Shown here in pieces: positions 1 through 9,115 of a DNA stretch of 64,000 nt. Positions within the stretch are counted from its first letter, which is position 1. Each line of letters begins with the position of its first letter. The position numbers and the translations under genes were made by a program. The stretch comes from Flexistipes sp. (GTDB taxonomy: Bacteria; Chrysiogenota; Deferribacteres; Deferribacterales; Flexistipitaceae), in assembly GCF_036172515.1 (NCBI RefSeq), contig NZ_JAXKVW010000006.1, positions 49,598 to 113,597 of the forward strand, given 5' to 3'. Under the pieces are notes generated by a model, which worked only from the letters and a program-made list of their open reading frames with translations, searched no databases and was not told where the DNA came from.

Positions 1-20
1 TTTATTAGGCAATTATTTCT

Positions 21-50
21 TTGGTAGCCAATATTTAAAACAATTATAAT
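21..50 (+). promoter_or_regulatory. Candidate sigma-70 promoter of fadL
   Basis: A TTGGTA -35 box at 21-26 is followed after 18 bp by a perfect TATAAT -10 box at 45-50, about 128 bp before the fadL start. Seen by eye only; no start site is known. Confidence 0.5.
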
Positions 51-62
51 GAATGTATAAAC

Positions 63-80
63 TGAATGCTTGTTCGCTCA
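63..80 (+). promoter_or_regulatory. Candidate FadR-like operator upstream of fadL
   Basis: The 18-bp imperfect dyad TGAATG-N6-CGCTCA lies just downstream of the predicted transcription start. It resembles the TGAATG-N6-CATTCA operators of TetR-type FadR repressors of fatty-acid genes. Two of six positions per half site differ, so this is a suggestion supported mainly by position and by the downstream gene. Confidence 0.3.
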
Positions 81-177
81 GTAAATATATAACATCTTTT
101 TGTATATGATTATAAAAAGCTTGCCATTTAGTAAAAATTAATATATGTTTTAACAATACCAATATAAAGGAGGCTTT

Positions 178-1470
178 ATGAGAAAGGCAAAGATAGCGTT
201 TTTATACGTATTTATGGCTTTACTATTTCCAACATTTGTTTTTGCTAACGGTTTCCAGATTAATGAACAGGGGGCTAAAGCTCTCGGTATGGGTGGGGCT
301 TTTGTTGCACAGGCGAATGATCCGTCTGCTCTTTACTTTAACCCTGCAGGAATTACTCAGCTTGAAAGAGCCCACCTTTCTCTCGGTGTTTCACCGATAA
401 CACCCAGAGCTTCATTTGAGAGTGATGTCACAGGAAAAACCACAGATGCAGATGTAAATACTTTTTTTATTCCAAACTTCTATTACACGATGAAAAATAC
501 CGAAAAAATAAGTACAGGGTTGGCGGTATTTTCAAATTACGGTCTTGCAACAGAATGGCCTGAAAATTGGGAAGGTAGATACGTTACCGGAGGTACGAAG
601 GCCGAGATTATTACGATGACGATTAATCCGAATATTGCCTATAAAATCAATGACAAAATAAGTGTAGCAGCGGGTGTTGATATCCAAAATATGGATATTA
701 CACTGAAAAATAAGCTTGCAATGTTGCCTTATAACGGGAGTATTTTAATGCTTAATTCAGACGGTGACTCCAAGCTTACTGCAGATGACTGGGCTTACGG
801 GTGGAATGCTGCAGTTCATTATAAAATTACAGAAAACTGGAAAGCCGGGATTTCCTACAGAAGCGAAATTAAACATGAAATAAAAGACGGAACTGCTGAA
901 TTGTCACTTCCTTCAGGTTATCTTATTGGAAGCGGCCCGGTGCCTGCCATGAATATTCAGAAAACGGGAAGTGCTGATATAACATTACCTGAAATTCTTT
1001 ATTTAGGTACTTCTTACGAAATAGGTAAATTTACTTTTGAACTGGACGGGCAGTGGACAGGTTGGTCATCTTATGATGAATTAAAGATTGAATTTGAAGA
1101 CGGAAGCCAGCAAGTAAGCCCCAAAAACTGGGAAGATGTATGGGCAATAAGATTGGGGGCACAGTATAGTGTTAACAAGATGCTTGATTTGAGAGCGGGT
1201 ATTATCAGAGATTATTCACCGATCCCGGATGACACTGTTGATCCTCTTGTACCTTCCGGAGACAGATGGCTGTATGCTGTGGGGCTTGGATTCAATTTTC
1301 ACCGGTTAACAATAGACGTTGCGTATAATTATCTTGATGATGAAAACAGAGAATTTGATAATGAAGTGGGTAAGAAAGCTCCGTACGGTTATGTTGCACC
1401 GGAACTTACAGGGGAATTTAAAGATATAGATGCACATATCTTCGGTGTAAATGTTTCCTATAAATTTTAA
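178..1470 (+). CDS. FadL/TodX-family outer membrane transport protein
   Basis: A 14-strand outer-membrane beta-barrel channel expected to pass long-chain fatty acids or other hydrophobic compounds across the outer membrane. Residues 1-23 form a Sec signal peptide ending FVFA. The mature N terminus begins NGFQINEQGAKALGMGGAFV, with a following NDPSALYFNPAG segment, the classic plug region of FadL. The 430-aa length is normal for the family and the chain ends in Phe, as many outer-membrane proteins do. A strong AAAGGAGG ribosome site lies 5 bp upstream. It is followed after 30 bp by a surface-lipase gene, so the two probably act together in releasing and importing fatty acids. Substrate cannot be read from the sequence. 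Confidence 0.93.
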   Translation: MRKAKIAFLYVFMALLFPTFVFANGFQINEQGAKALGMGGAFVAQANDPSALYFNPAGITQLERAHLSLGVSPITPRASFESDVTGKTTDADVNTFFIPNFYYTMKNTEKISTGLAVFSNYGLATEWPENWEGRYVTGGTKAEIITMTINPNIAYKINDKISVAAGVDIQNMDITLKNKLAMLPYNGSILMLNSDGDSKLTADDWAYGWNAAVHYKITENWKAGISYRSEIKHEIKDGTAELSLPSGYLIGSGPVPAMNIQKTGSADITLPEILYLGTSYEIGKFTFELDGQWTGWSSYDELKIEFEDGSQQVSPKNWEDVWAIRLGAQYSVNKMLDLRAGIIRDYSPIPDDTVDPLVPSGDRWLYAVGLGFNFHRLTIDVAYNYLDDENREFDNEVGKKAPYGYVAPELTGEFKDIDAHIFGVNVSYKF

Positions 1471-1500
1471 ATAAAATGATTTTTTCAGGAGGAGTTTTAT

Positions 1501-3537
1501 ATGTTTAGAAAAATTACGTATGTTTTGTTTATATTATTTTCCGTTTCTGTTTTGGTTTCATGCGGCGGAGGCGGTTCGGATGATGTGGAGACTGTAAGTT
1601 ATAATCGTCTGAAGTTTGATACTGCTGAATCGAATATGTCCATACCTTTTCCCAATGATGTTATGTGGCAGGAAACAGGTGGCATTGTTAATCTGACAGC
1701 ACAGGCAGTGGGTCCTTCTGAAACAGCTCTTTATTCAGCTATCAAAGCACTGAATATTAAGGGTCTCAGCCCCAATACACCGATTGCCATTCCCCTGGCG
1801 AGCGATATTAAGCTGAGTAGCACTTCTCTATACAATAGTATCAGAATATTTGATTTGACAGGTTATCAGGTTAATCCAACTGCCAACAATTTTTTTACTG
1901 ATATCGAAATTAAACAAAACGGTAATATAATCAATGTTTATCCGTTAAACCCTATGGCAGCCGGTCACAAGTATCTTGTAATTATAACCGGGGATCTTAA
2001 GGATTACCGTGGTTATCCTGTAATGCCTTCTCCAATTTACAAAACATTAAGGGATACGGATAATTGCAGTACTCTCGATTCTCAGGATTTGCAAAATCTT
2101 TGCAGTATTTATGATCCGCTTTGGGATATAGCTGCAAACCTGACGGGTAAGAGAAAAGAAAATCTTCTTGAAATATTCACATTTACCACAGCTGATAAAA
2201 CGTTGGGATTGAAGGATTTTGGTGTAATACAGCAAGCATTATTAACCAAAGATTTCTCCATTATCGACAATAGCTCTATCGAAGGATACAGTTATGCTAA
2301 TGTGTCTGCGGATAATGCCTCGAATGAATATGTTGAAGTGGATGCTCTGAGTGACTTGCCTTTGTTATGTCAAAACTTGTACGCACAAAATCCAACTTTA
2401 CTTCCAGTAGTCAGTGACGGTACAACCTATTTTAAGTCGCCTAATCTTTATGAGCTTGCATCTATTCAGGCTATACTGGAAAATTATAATTTTCCGGATA
2501 ATCAGTCGAATTATGGTGCTGTTTGTACTTCTATATTTGACAATTCCTCTCTATATGACAATGTTTCAATGAAAACTGCTGTAAACACTCAAACTCCAAA
2601 TGGCATTGTTTTATTTCAGCACGGTCTCGGAGGGAGTAAATCCAATGTCGACTTAATTGCCAATGAGTTCAGCAGTTATATGGTAGTGGGTATGGATCTG
2701 CCGTGGCATGGAGGCAGAGTTTTAAATGCAGATTTGTCTGAGACAATTTGTGATGAAACTCAGTCCGGAAGCTGTTATTTAACGGACAATCCAATATATG
2801 ACAGACTTAATATTTACCAGTCACTTCTGGATATGCATACACTCACAAAAATGTTCGGCCTGCAGGCCGTCAGTCAGGGATTACCTCTGTATCTTGCAGG
2901 GCAGTCGATGGGATCTATTACGGGCTCTATGCTTATGAATGTTGATAATATTACCACATCAAATGTTGCTTTGCAGGCTACAGAAGGACAAAAGGCGGGT
3001 AATTTTATCAATAAAGGCTTGCTGAATGTCGGCGGCGGCAATTATGCGGTGCTGCTCAATGAAGCTACAAACAGTCTGATAACAGATTTGCTTTCGACAC
3101 TGAATCTTGAAAAGCACAGTATCGAATACTATACAACACTCGGTGTGTTTCAGCTGCTTCTTGATCCTGTGGATCCAGCTTATTTTGCTGACAATACAGC
3201 GATAAGCGGTAAAGTTCTGCTTCAGTCTGCAAACCATGATACGGTTATACCCAATGTATCAAATAAAGTACTTGCGCATGCTTATAATTTTGATCCCGGA
3301 GTAACAATTACCGGAGATGATACAGCAGCTTCAGGTGCGATAGCTTCTCCTTCTGCCGGCTGGTATATGTTCGGCAGCGGAGATAACTGGGTCAATCATG
3401 GATTCATGCTTAATACTTCTAATTTAAACGATTTATATCCCGAAGCGTTTGGTTATCTGAACCAGACCTATGTGGAAAATATGCAGGGGCTTGCAATAAC
3501 ACAGGCTTTGAATTTTTTGAGTGCTCAGCCTCAATAA
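1501..3537 (+). CDS. VolA/Pla-1-like lipoprotein lipase or lysophospholipase
   Basis: An alpha/beta-hydrolase lipoprotein expected to cleave acyl esters or lysophospholipids at the cell surface. A signal peptide ends in a lipobox (LVSC, Cys21) followed by Gly/Ser-rich linker. Residues 40-190 match the N-terminal domain of bacterial virulence-factor lipases (SIPFPND near the start, PLNPMAAGHKYLVIITG later). The hydrolase domain has an oxyanion segment QHGLGG (373-378), a nucleophile elbow GQSMG with Ser469, a likely acid Asp580 (ANHD) and a likely His633 (VNHG). Its pairing directly behind fadL is the arrangement of volA and fadL in Vibrio. At 678 aa it is somewhat shorter than Vibrio homologues. 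Confidence 0.8.
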   Translation: MFRKITYVLFILFSVSVLVSCGGGGSDDVETVSYNRLKFDTAESNMSIPFPNDVMWQETGGIVNLTAQAVGPSETALYSAIKALNIKGLSPNTPIAIPLASDIKLSSTSLYNSIRIFDLTGYQVNPTANNFFTDIEIKQNGNIINVYPLNPMAAGHKYLVIITGDLKDYRGYPVMPSPIYKTLRDTDNCSTLDSQDLQNLCSIYDPLWDIAANLTGKRKENLLEIFTFTTADKTLGLKDFGVIQQALLTKDFSIIDNSSIEGYSYANVSADNASNEYVEVDALSDLPLLCQNLYAQNPTLLPVVSDGTTYFKSPNLYELASIQAILENYNFPDNQSNYGAVCTSIFDNSSLYDNVSMKTAVNTQTPNGIVLFQHGLGGSKSNVDLIANEFSSYMVVGMDLPWHGGRVLNADLSETICDETQSGSCYLTDNPIYDRLNIYQSLLDMHTLTKMFGLQAVSQGLPLYLAGQSMGSITGSMLMNVDNITTSNVALQATEGQKAGNFINKGLLNVGGGNYAVLLNEATNSLITDLLSTLNLEKHSIEYYTTLGVFQLLLDPVDPAYFADNTAISGKVLLQSANHDTVIPNVSNKVLAHAYNFDPGVTITGDDTAASGAIASPSAGWYMFGSGDNWVNHGFMLNTSNLNDLYPEAFGYLNQTYVENMQGLAITQALNFLSAQPQ

Positions 3538-3554
3538 GAATAAGCAAAACACTT

Positions 3555-3583
3555 AAAGGCGGCTCAGCTGAGCCGCCTTTTTT
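3555..3583. terminator. Bidirectional rho-independent terminator
   Basis: A perfect 13-bp inverted repeat, arms 3555-3567 and 3568-3580, AAAGGCGGCTCAG against its complement, runs into a T tract. It closes the fadL-lipase operon. Confidence 0.85.
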
Positions 3584-3997
3584 ATGAATATATTTCCACT
3601 ATATTTAACTTTCCTCCCCATTAATATTATATCAAGTTTCGCACTTCGTTTTGTCATTGCGAAACCCTGTGGAAACAGGCTTGTGGCAATCTCAAAACAA
3701 GAAAAATAGAGAGATTGCTTCGTCGTTTTCACTGCCTGCCCTGTTAAATGCCACAGGCAATCAGCGAAGCTGATATTTAACAGGGTGAACAAAGACGTGT
3801 AAAGAGTGCAAAATTTGAGATAATATGTTAAAATAAATAAAAAGCATTAATTTATTGTAGCAGATAATTAAAAAAGTTTTGCCGTTGTAAATTTTTTTGA
3901 AAATATTTGCATTTGAGCTGAGGTTGTGTTATTACACGTATGAAACTTTTAACTTACAAATATGTAATATTGAAAAATACAAGCGGAGGAGAAAGAT
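3584..3997. repeat. Intergenic region with nested palindromic repeats and the ect leader
   Basis: No gene is seen. 3650-3720 holds a REP-like unit whose two ends (GTCATTGCGAA ... GCAATCTC, then GAGATTGCTTCGTCG) are inverted copies. A CCTGT/ACAGG hairpin sits inside it. 3739-3785 is a perfect 11-bp inverted repeat (CCCTGTTAAAT) enclosing a second hairpin ATCAGC-GAA-GCTGAT (3760-3774). The remainder, about 3800-3997, is AT-rich and carries the ect promoter. Confidence 0.7.
3907..3935 (+). promoter_or_regulatory. Candidate sigma-70 promoter of ectABC
   Basis: TTGCAT at 3907-3912 and TATTAC at 3930-3935 are separated by exactly 17 bp, each matching four of six consensus bases. The leader would be about 55 nt and ends with a strong GGAGGAG ribosome site. 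No EctR-type regulator gene is nearby. Confidence 0.45.
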
Positions 3998-4501
3998 ATG
4001 GAAGATAATATAATTATAAGAAGACCTGTAGTGAAAGATGCCTTTGGAATTTGGACATTAATAAAAAATTCCAAACCTTTGGATTTAAACTCTAAATATG
4101 CTTACATGCTGTTCTGTACTCATTTCAGGGACACGTCTGTAGTTGCCATCGATCCGGACCAGGATGATAAGGTTGTTGGTTTTGTCTCTGGATACAGACC
4201 TCCTGTGCAGCCGGATGCACTTTTTGTGTGGCAGGTGGTTGTGGACAGTTCCATGCGCGGCAGAGGGCTGGCTCCGAGAATAATCAGAGATATTTTGGAA
4301 AGAGAGTATAATCAGGATATTAACTATATCCAAGCTACTGTTGGCCCTTCAAATAAGCCTTCAGAGGGGCTCTTCAGGAAACTTGCCAAATATTATGACG
4401 CCAAATGTGAAACATCTGTATTTTTCAGTAAAGAAGATTTTGGAGAAGGTGATCATGAAGAGGAAGTACTGTTTCATATAGGGCCTATTAAGAGGGGGTG
4501 A
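3998..4501 (+). CDS. ectA: L-2,4-diaminobutyrate N-gamma-acetyltransferase
   Basis: A GNAT-fold enzyme that acetylates L-2,4-diaminobutyrate from acetyl-CoA, second step of ectoine synthesis. The N terminus IIIRRPVVKDAFGIW and the CTHFRDTSVVA segment are typical of EctA. The acetyl-CoA loop is RGRGLAPRI (about residues 87-95), and 167 aa is the usual length. GGAGGAG lies 8 bp before the ATG. It is first of a three-gene operon, 86 bp ahead of ectB. Order ectA-ectB-ectC is the canonical one, and the product is a compatible solute for salt stress. Confidence 0.95.
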   Translation: MEDNIIIRRPVVKDAFGIWTLIKNSKPLDLNSKYAYMLFCTHFRDTSVVAIDPDQDDKVVGFVSGYRPPVQPDALFVWQVVVDSSMRGRGLAPRIIRDILEREYNQDINYIQATVGPSNKPSEGLFRKLAKYYDAKCETSVFFSKEDFGEGDHEEEVLFHIGPIKRG

Positions 4502-4587
4502 TGAGTAAATTTTGATATAATGTGTTTGTTGATACTGAATACTTAAAGAAAAATTAATATTTATAAATAATCAGGAGGAATTTAATT

Positions 4588-5862
4588 ATGAGAATTTTTG
4601 AAAATCTTGAATCTGAAGTGAGAGGGTATATACGCTCATTTCCTACAATTTTTGAAAAAGCAAAGGGTGCACTTTTGTATGATGAGCAGGGTGAAAAATA
4701 TATCGATTTTTTTGCCGGAGCCGGTACCCTGAATTATGGACACAATAATGACAAAATATCTGAAGCTCTGATTGAGTATTTAAAGAATGATGGAGTCGTT
4801 CACGGTCTTGATCTTGCAACAACTGCAAAGAAAAATTTCTTACAGAAATTTTCAGATACAATATTGGCTCCGCGTAATTTGGAATATAAAATTCAATTCA
4901 CCGGCCCCACAGGAACAAATGCAGTGGAAACGGCTATTAAAATTGCCCGTATGGTTAAGGGGCGTTCCAATATTGTATCATTTACAAATGGATATCACGG
5001 TTTGACTATGGGGGCCCTTGCTCTTACAGGTAATGCATTTTACAGGGATGAAGCCTACATCAGCCGTAGTAACGTCTCTTTTATGCCTTATGACGGATAT
5101 TTCGGTGACGATGTAAATACAATTGATTATTTGCGAAAATTCTTAGACGATCCCAGCAGCGGTCTTGATCTTCCTGCTGCAATTATTCTGGAAACTGTTC
5201 AGGCTGAAGGCGGCGTTAATGTTGCCTCAAGTCAGTGGCTTAGGGATCTTGAACAGCTCTGCCGCGACTACGATATTTTGCTTATAGTTGATGATATCCA
5301 GGTTGGTAATGGCAGAACTGGCGAATTCTTCAGCTTTGAAGAAGCCGGTATTAATCCGGATATTATTACAATGTCCAAGGCTATCGGTGGAGGTTTACCT
5401 CTGGCACTTGTTCTTTTAAAACCGGAGCTTGATCAATGGAAGCCGGGAGAGCACACTGGAACGTTCAGAGGGAATAATCTTGCTTTTGTTGCATCAGCAG
5501 TTGCCCTTGAATACTGGGACAACGATGATCTGAGCCAGGCTGTAAAAAGTAAGTCTGAGGTTTTGAGAAACAGACTGGAAGAGATTGCAGAAAAATACCC
5601 TGATGCAAACGCTTCTGTGAGAGGCAGAGGCTTGGTTTACGGTCTGGAGCTTCCTGAAAAGAATTTTGCTTCTGAGGTTTCCACAAAATGTTTTGAAAAA
5701 GGTTTGATTATAGAGCTTGCAGGTGCTTTGGACCAGATTGTTAAATTCCTTCCTCCACTTACAATTAAAGAGGATGTTTTAAAAGAGGGTTTGGATATTA
5801 TTGATGAAAGTATAGGTGAAATTTTACAGGAGAAAAAAGAACGTTTAACAGGAGAGTTTTGA
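4588..5862 (+). CDS. ectB: Diaminobutyrate--2-oxoglutarate transaminase
   Basis: A PLP-dependent class-III aminotransferase that converts aspartate semialdehyde to L-2,4-diaminobutyrate with glutamate as amino donor, first step of ectoine synthesis. The cofactor lysine is Lys264 in the [12 protein letters not shown] motif. The phosphate-binding [15 protein letters not shown] region lies near residues 105-120, and [15 protein letters not shown] precedes the lysine. The 424-aa length is normal. AGGAGG precedes the ATG. Its TGA stop overlaps the ATG of ectC by one base, implying translational coupling. Confidence 0.96.
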   Translation: MRIFENLESEVRGYIRSFPTIFEKAKGALLYDEQGEKYIDFFAGAGTLNYGHNNDKISEALIEYLKNDGVVHGLDLATTAKKNFLQKFSDTILAPRNLEYKIQFTGPTGTNAVETAIKIARMVKGRSNIVSFTNGYHGLTMGALALTGNAFYRDEAYISRSNVSFMPYDGYFGDDVNTIDYLRKFLDDPSSGLDLPAAIILETVQAEGGVNVASSQWLRDLEQLCRDYDILLIVDDIQVGNGRTGEFFSFEEAGINPDIITMSKAIGGGLPLALVLLKPELDQWKPGEHTGTFRGNNLAFVASAVALEYWDNDDLSQAVKSKSEVLRNRLEEIAEKYPDANASVRGRGLVYGLELPEKNFASEVSTKCFEKGLIIELAGALDQIVKFLPPLTIKEDVLKEGLDIIDESIGEILQEKKERLTGEF

Positions 5863-6254
5863 TGATTGTGAAGCATTTAAGTGATTTGAAAGGAACCGAT
5901 GACGAAGTCTACGGGGAGAAGGGGACCTGGGTTAGCCGCAGGTTTCTTCTGAAAAAAGACGGCATGGGTTTTTCTTTTCATGAAACAACAATATTTGCAG
6001 GAACTGAAACATATCTTTGGTATAAAAACCATCTGGAAGCCGTTTACTGTGTCGGCGGAGAAGGTGAAATTGAAGATTTGGGTACGGGGAAGATACACCC
6101 TATCAAAGACGGGACTATGTACGCACTGAATAATCATGATAAGCATTATCTCAGGTCGAAAAAAGACATGAGGTTAATCTGTGTTTTTAACCCTCCTCTT
6201 GTTGGACGCGAGGACCACGACGAGGACGGAGCCTACCCTCTTTTAGATGAATAA
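5862..6254 (+). CDS. ectC: L-ectoine synthase
   Basis: A small cupin that cyclises N-gamma-acetyl-diaminobutyrate to ectoine. The sequence [20 protein letters not shown] is a classic EctC start. Glu59, Tyr87 and His95 fall at the positions of the iron-binding residues described for EctC. I chose the ATG at 5862 rather than the in-frame TTG one codon earlier, because GGAGAG sits 7 bp before it and it overlaps the ectB stop (TGATG). No ectD hydroxylase or dedicated aspartokinase follows, so the locus predicts ectoine only. Confidence 0.95.
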   Translation: MIVKHLSDLKGTDDEVYGEKGTWVSRRFLLKKDGMGFSFHETTIFAGTETYLWYKNHLEAVYCVGGEGEIEDLGTGKIHPIKDGTMYALNNHDKHYLRSKKDMRLICVFNPPLVGREDHDEDGAYPLLDE

Positions 6255-6257
6255 TAC

Positions 6258-6286
6258 AAAAAAGGCGGGGAATTCCCCGCCTTTTT
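6258..6286. terminator. Terminator of the ectABC operon
   Basis: A perfect palindrome (A-tract, GGCGGGGAA / TTCCCCGCC, T-tract) begins 3 bp after ectC. It can work in both directions, so it also faces the convergent CBS-domain gene. Confidence 0.9.
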
Positions 6287-6287
6287 C

Positions 6288-6371
6288 GTTCAAGGTTCAA
6301 CGTTCAATGTTCAACGTTCTGGGTTTTTCCTCTAACTACCTCAACTACTTCAATTACCTCAATTACCTTTA
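6288..6371. repeat. Degenerate 7-bp array followed by 9-bp array
   Basis: 6288-6322 holds five heptads of the type GTTCAAN. 6331-6370 holds four nine-base units (TCTAACTAC, CTCAACTAC, TTCAATTAC, CTCAATTAC). Read on the minus strand, the nine-base array starts at the stop codon of the CBS/ACT gene and carries repeated TAA and TAG triplets in its frame. Confidence 0.75.
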
Positions 6372-6989
6372 AATATCTTCCTTCCATGGTTCATAAATTT
6401 TAAATCCTTCAGCAATCAGATGATTTTGCACTTTTTTCTTAAAAATACTGTCTATTCTTACAGAAACAATGCGGCTGTTATTTTCGGCGTGTACAGTCAT
6501 TATGCTTATTATGTTAATATCCATTTGCTTAAATTGGATTGCCAGTTCCTCCAGCATCCCCGGCTTATCTTCAAGTACAACATCAATCCTGCTTCCCACT
6601 TCTTCCAGACTCATTATTTTTACCATTGCCCTCAAAATATCGTATCTTGCAATTATACCCAGCAGGGAGAAGCTGGAGTCAATTACAGGCAATGCGCCGA
6701 TCATATTCTGATAGATTAACAAAAGGGCATCATCCAGTGTGTCATACTCTGAAATCGTTATGGGAGTATAAGACATGATTTCATCGACACGGATATTTTC
6801 CGTTGAAGCATTTTTGCCGAAAGCTTTTCTTATATCACTGCTTGTGACAATCCCTTTAAGAATATTTTCACTGTTAATCACCGGAAGGTGCTTGATATTC
6901 TTTGTGCTTATGATATCAGCAGCGGTACTTAACAAAGTGTCAGGAAAAACAGTGACAACATTTTCACTCATCCAATTTTTTACAAACAT
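6369..6989 (-). CDS. CBS-pair and ACT domain protein, AcuB-like
   Basis: A probable small-molecule sensor. Two tandem CBS domains occupy about residues 1-125 (MSENVVTVFPD and GIVTSSDIRKAF in the first, IMSYTPITISEYDTLDD in the second). A C-terminal ACT domain (IDVVLEDKPGMLEELAIQF) follows. This CBS-CBS-ACT order and the 206-aa length are those of AcuB from acetoin/acetate utilisation loci. I chose the ATG at 6989, with AAAGGAG 7 bp upstream, over an in-frame start 11 codons earlier. The next upstream gene is an AcuC-like deacetylase, as in Bacillus acuABC. Ligand is not predictable; adenine nucleotides are usual for CBS pairs. Confidence 0.82.
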   Translation of the reverse strand: MFVKNWMSENVVTVFPDTLLSTAADIISTKNIKHLPVINSENILKGIVTSSDIRKAFGKNASTENIRVDEIMSYTPITISEYDTLDDALLLIYQNMIGALPVIDSSFSLLGIIARYDILRAMVKIMSLEEVGSRIDVVLEDKPGMLEELAIQFKQMDINIISIMTVHAENNSRIVSVRIDSIFKKKVQNHLIAEGFKIYEPWKEDI

Positions 6990-7009
6990 AATTGCTCCTT
7001 TACTGTAAA

Positions 7010-7263
7010 GTTCTAAATTCAATGTTCAAGGTTCAGCTTTGAACGACCACCAATACACAAATACACCATTCAACAAATAAGCACAGTTGCATATTTATTC
7101 ATGATATCGTTTCATATGGTAGAGATTTCTCACTTCGTTCGAAATGACAGGACTTTATGTCTAACAGCGATAGCTAAATATGCTGTAGGCATTCTTCCGA
7201 GTGGAACGAAGTGGAATCGAGGAATCTCTATCTATATATTAACAATTTCTGCGTATCTGCTTA
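7010..7263. repeat. REP-like repeat pair and GTTCAA-type fragment
   Basis: Intergenic. A fragment of the GTTCAA heptad family lies at 7015-7045. 7120-7150 and 7190-7232 are two divergent, inverted copies of the GTCATTCCGAGCGAAG-type element, with GAGATTTCTC and GAGGAATCTC ends. Confidence 0.6.
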
Positions 7264-8271
7264 CTAAAATAACCCGAACATATCAGCTGTTGCAAGTGCG
7301 TCGAAGATGTTTATGTCGTAGCCGTCAGTCATTACGTCAAGCGTATTTAAAACACAACTTGCTAAAACCTCGGGCTCATAACCACCTTCCAAAAAAATCA
7401 TGATTCTGTCTTCACAATATTCTGCAGCCAGATATTTCAGAGCGTAAAAAATTCTGCGGAATCCATTTGTGCTCAAAGAAATATCACCCATAATATCATC
7501 TTTATGACCGTCATAACCTGCTGAAACCAAAATAATTTCCGGTTTAAACTCGCAGACAGCAGGGTACAATTTCTTAAGCAGTTCTTTGAAATAATCATCA
7601 TCTCCGCTTTCCGGTTTCATCGGTGAATTTATAGTGAAACCTTTTCCACTGTTCTTACCTGTGTCAAAAAATCTTCCTGTCCCGGGAAAAAGGAAAGTCG
7701 GGTGTTCGTGAATGCTGTAATAGAAAACATTTTTACTGTCATAAAAGATGTTTTGGGTACCGTTTCCGTGGTGTACATCGATATCTATAACCATTATTTT
7801 TTGAAAAACTTTGGAATCCAAAAGATATTTTGCTGTAATCGCTACATTATTGAAAAAGCAAAAACCGTAAGCCCTGCTGTAATCGGCATGATGTCCGGGT
7901 GGTCTTGATGCAACAAAAAGCTGCTTGAAATCTCCGTTTAAAAGGAGATCTGATGCGTACAGTCCGCTAAAGCTGCTCTTTACAGCGGTATCAAAACTTG
8001 TTGAATCAATTACATTTTCTTTATTCTGAAAATAACTGTTTCCTGTATTAGACTCTTTTTTAAAATTCTCAATATAACCCGGTGAATGGATTCGTGCAAT
8101 TCGGTTTATATCATAGTTAAATTCAGCTTTTACTGCATTTACACGATCGGTTTTTACCAAATCACTTTCAAAAAGATGATTGTAAACGGACTTTAATCTC
8201 GAGGGATGTTCCGGATGCTTTTCACCGGTGTTATGTCTCAAAAAGTCGTTGTGATAGATAAATCCAAGCAC
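7264..8271 (-). CDS. Histone-deacetylase-family protein, AcuC-like
   Basis: A zinc-dependent deacetylase of the arginase/HDAC superfamily, expected to remove acyl groups from lysines or polyamines in the cytoplasm. Visible family motifs are RPPGHHAD (the paired His), FFNNVAI, DIDVHHGNGTQ (zinc-binding Asp/His) and EGGYEP near the C terminus. The 335-aa length is normal. It starts with GTG only 3 bp after the rnfB stop and has no clear ribosome site, so translation is probably coupled to rnfB. Together with the AcuB-like gene downstream it suggests control of acetyl-CoA synthetase acetylation; no AcuA or acs gene is in the window. Confidence 0.87.
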   Translation of the reverse strand: MLGFIYHNDFLRHNTGEKHPEHPSRLKSVYNHLFESDLVKTDRVNAVKAEFNYDINRIARIHSPGYIENFKKESNTGNSYFQNKENVIDSTSFDTAVKSSFSGLYASDLLLNGDFKQLFVASRPPGHHADYSRAYGFCFFNNVAITAKYLLDSKVFQKIMVIDIDVHHGNGTQNIFYDSKNVFYYSIHEHPTFLFPGTGRFFDTGKNSGKGFTINSPMKPESGDDDYFKELLKKLYPAVCEFKPEIILVSAGYDGHKDDIMGDISLSTNGFRRIFYALKYLAAEYCEDRIMIFLEGGYEPEVLASCVLNTLDVMTDGYDINIFDALATADMFGLF

Positions 8272-8274
8272 TTG

Positions 8275-9081
8275 TTAACTTTGACTGGCGCAGTGATTAC
8301 AATAATTGTTAATTGTTTTCATTGGGCAGACTTCTTCACATTTTCCGCAGTTTGTGCATATTTCGGGATCGATTTTGGCCAGATTGTTTTCCACTGTAAT
8401 GGCATCAACGGGGCAGTTTTTGGCACACAGTCTGCAGGCAATACATCCCACACTGCATGCTTTTTTAGTTTCCGGTCCTTTATCCTTTGAACAGCAGTTT
8501 ACAACAAATTTATTTTCAATCGGCATTAGTTCAATGATATCTCTTGGGCAGGCTTTTACACACATCCCGCAGGCGGTACATTTATCCTCAAAAATACGGG
8601 GGATTTTGTCTTCACCCATTTCCATAGCGTTGAAAGCGCATGCCTTCACGCAGCTGCCGCCTCCTACACATCCGTATATACATTCTTTGTTTCCACCGGC
8701 AAGCATGGTTATACTGTGGCAGTCGCCAGGACCGTAATATTTATACTTTTCAGGTGAGTTGTGGCATCCTCCGTTGCACTTTACCCTTGCAACATGTTTA
8801 ACATTGGTTCCTGCTTCAATACCGAGAAGTTCTGCTATTTTACCAACTGACTCATTGTCCGCCACCGGACACGCAGATGGTAAAACATCTCCTTTTACAA
8901 TAGCTTCTGCCAGCGATGAGCATCCGGGCAAGCCGCATGCCCCGCAGTTTGCTCCGGGGAGAAGTTCATCAACTTCTTCTATTTTTGGGTCCTTTTTAAC
9001 AGCAAACTTTTTGGATGCGATAAAAAGACCCAGTCCTGCAACAAAACCGGTGGAACCGAGTACAATAACAGGTGTAATCAT
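8275..9081 (-). CDS. rnfB: Rnf complex electron-transport subunit B
   Basis: The iron-sulfur entry subunit of the Rnf ferredoxin:NAD+ oxidoreductase, anchored by an N-terminal helix (residues 3-22). A four-Cys cluster motif NCGACGLPGC (about 45-54) with a later Cys matches the Fe-S/FeS4 domain of RnfB. Several 4Fe-4S ferredoxin motifs follow, such as CTACGMCVKACP, CIACRLCAKNCP and CTNCGKCEEVCP. The 268-aa length fits the long, clostridial type of RnfB. It is 34 bp after rnfA and directly precedes the deacetylase gene. Confidence 0.95.
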   Translation of the reverse strand: MITPVIVLGSTGFVAGLGLFIASKKFAVKKDPKIEEVDELLPGANCGACGLPGCSSLAEAIVKGDVLPSACPVADNESVGKIAELLGIEAGTNVKHVARVKCNGGCHNSPEKYKYYGPGDCHSITMLAGGNKECIYGCVGGGSCVKACAFNAMEMGEDKIPRIFEDKCTACGMCVKACPRDIIELMPIENKFVVNCCSKDKGPETKKACSVGCIACRLCAKNCPVDAITVENNLAKIDPEICTNCGKCEEVCPMKTINNYCNHCASQS

Positions 9082-9115
9082 ATTTTTAACCTAAAATGAT
9101 ATGTATTTATTGGTT

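Noticed and set aside
3553..3792. Minus-strand 79-codon reading frame beside the lipase terminator
   Set aside because: It lies inside the terminator and palindromic repeats and its translation reflects the repeats, with no ribosome site.
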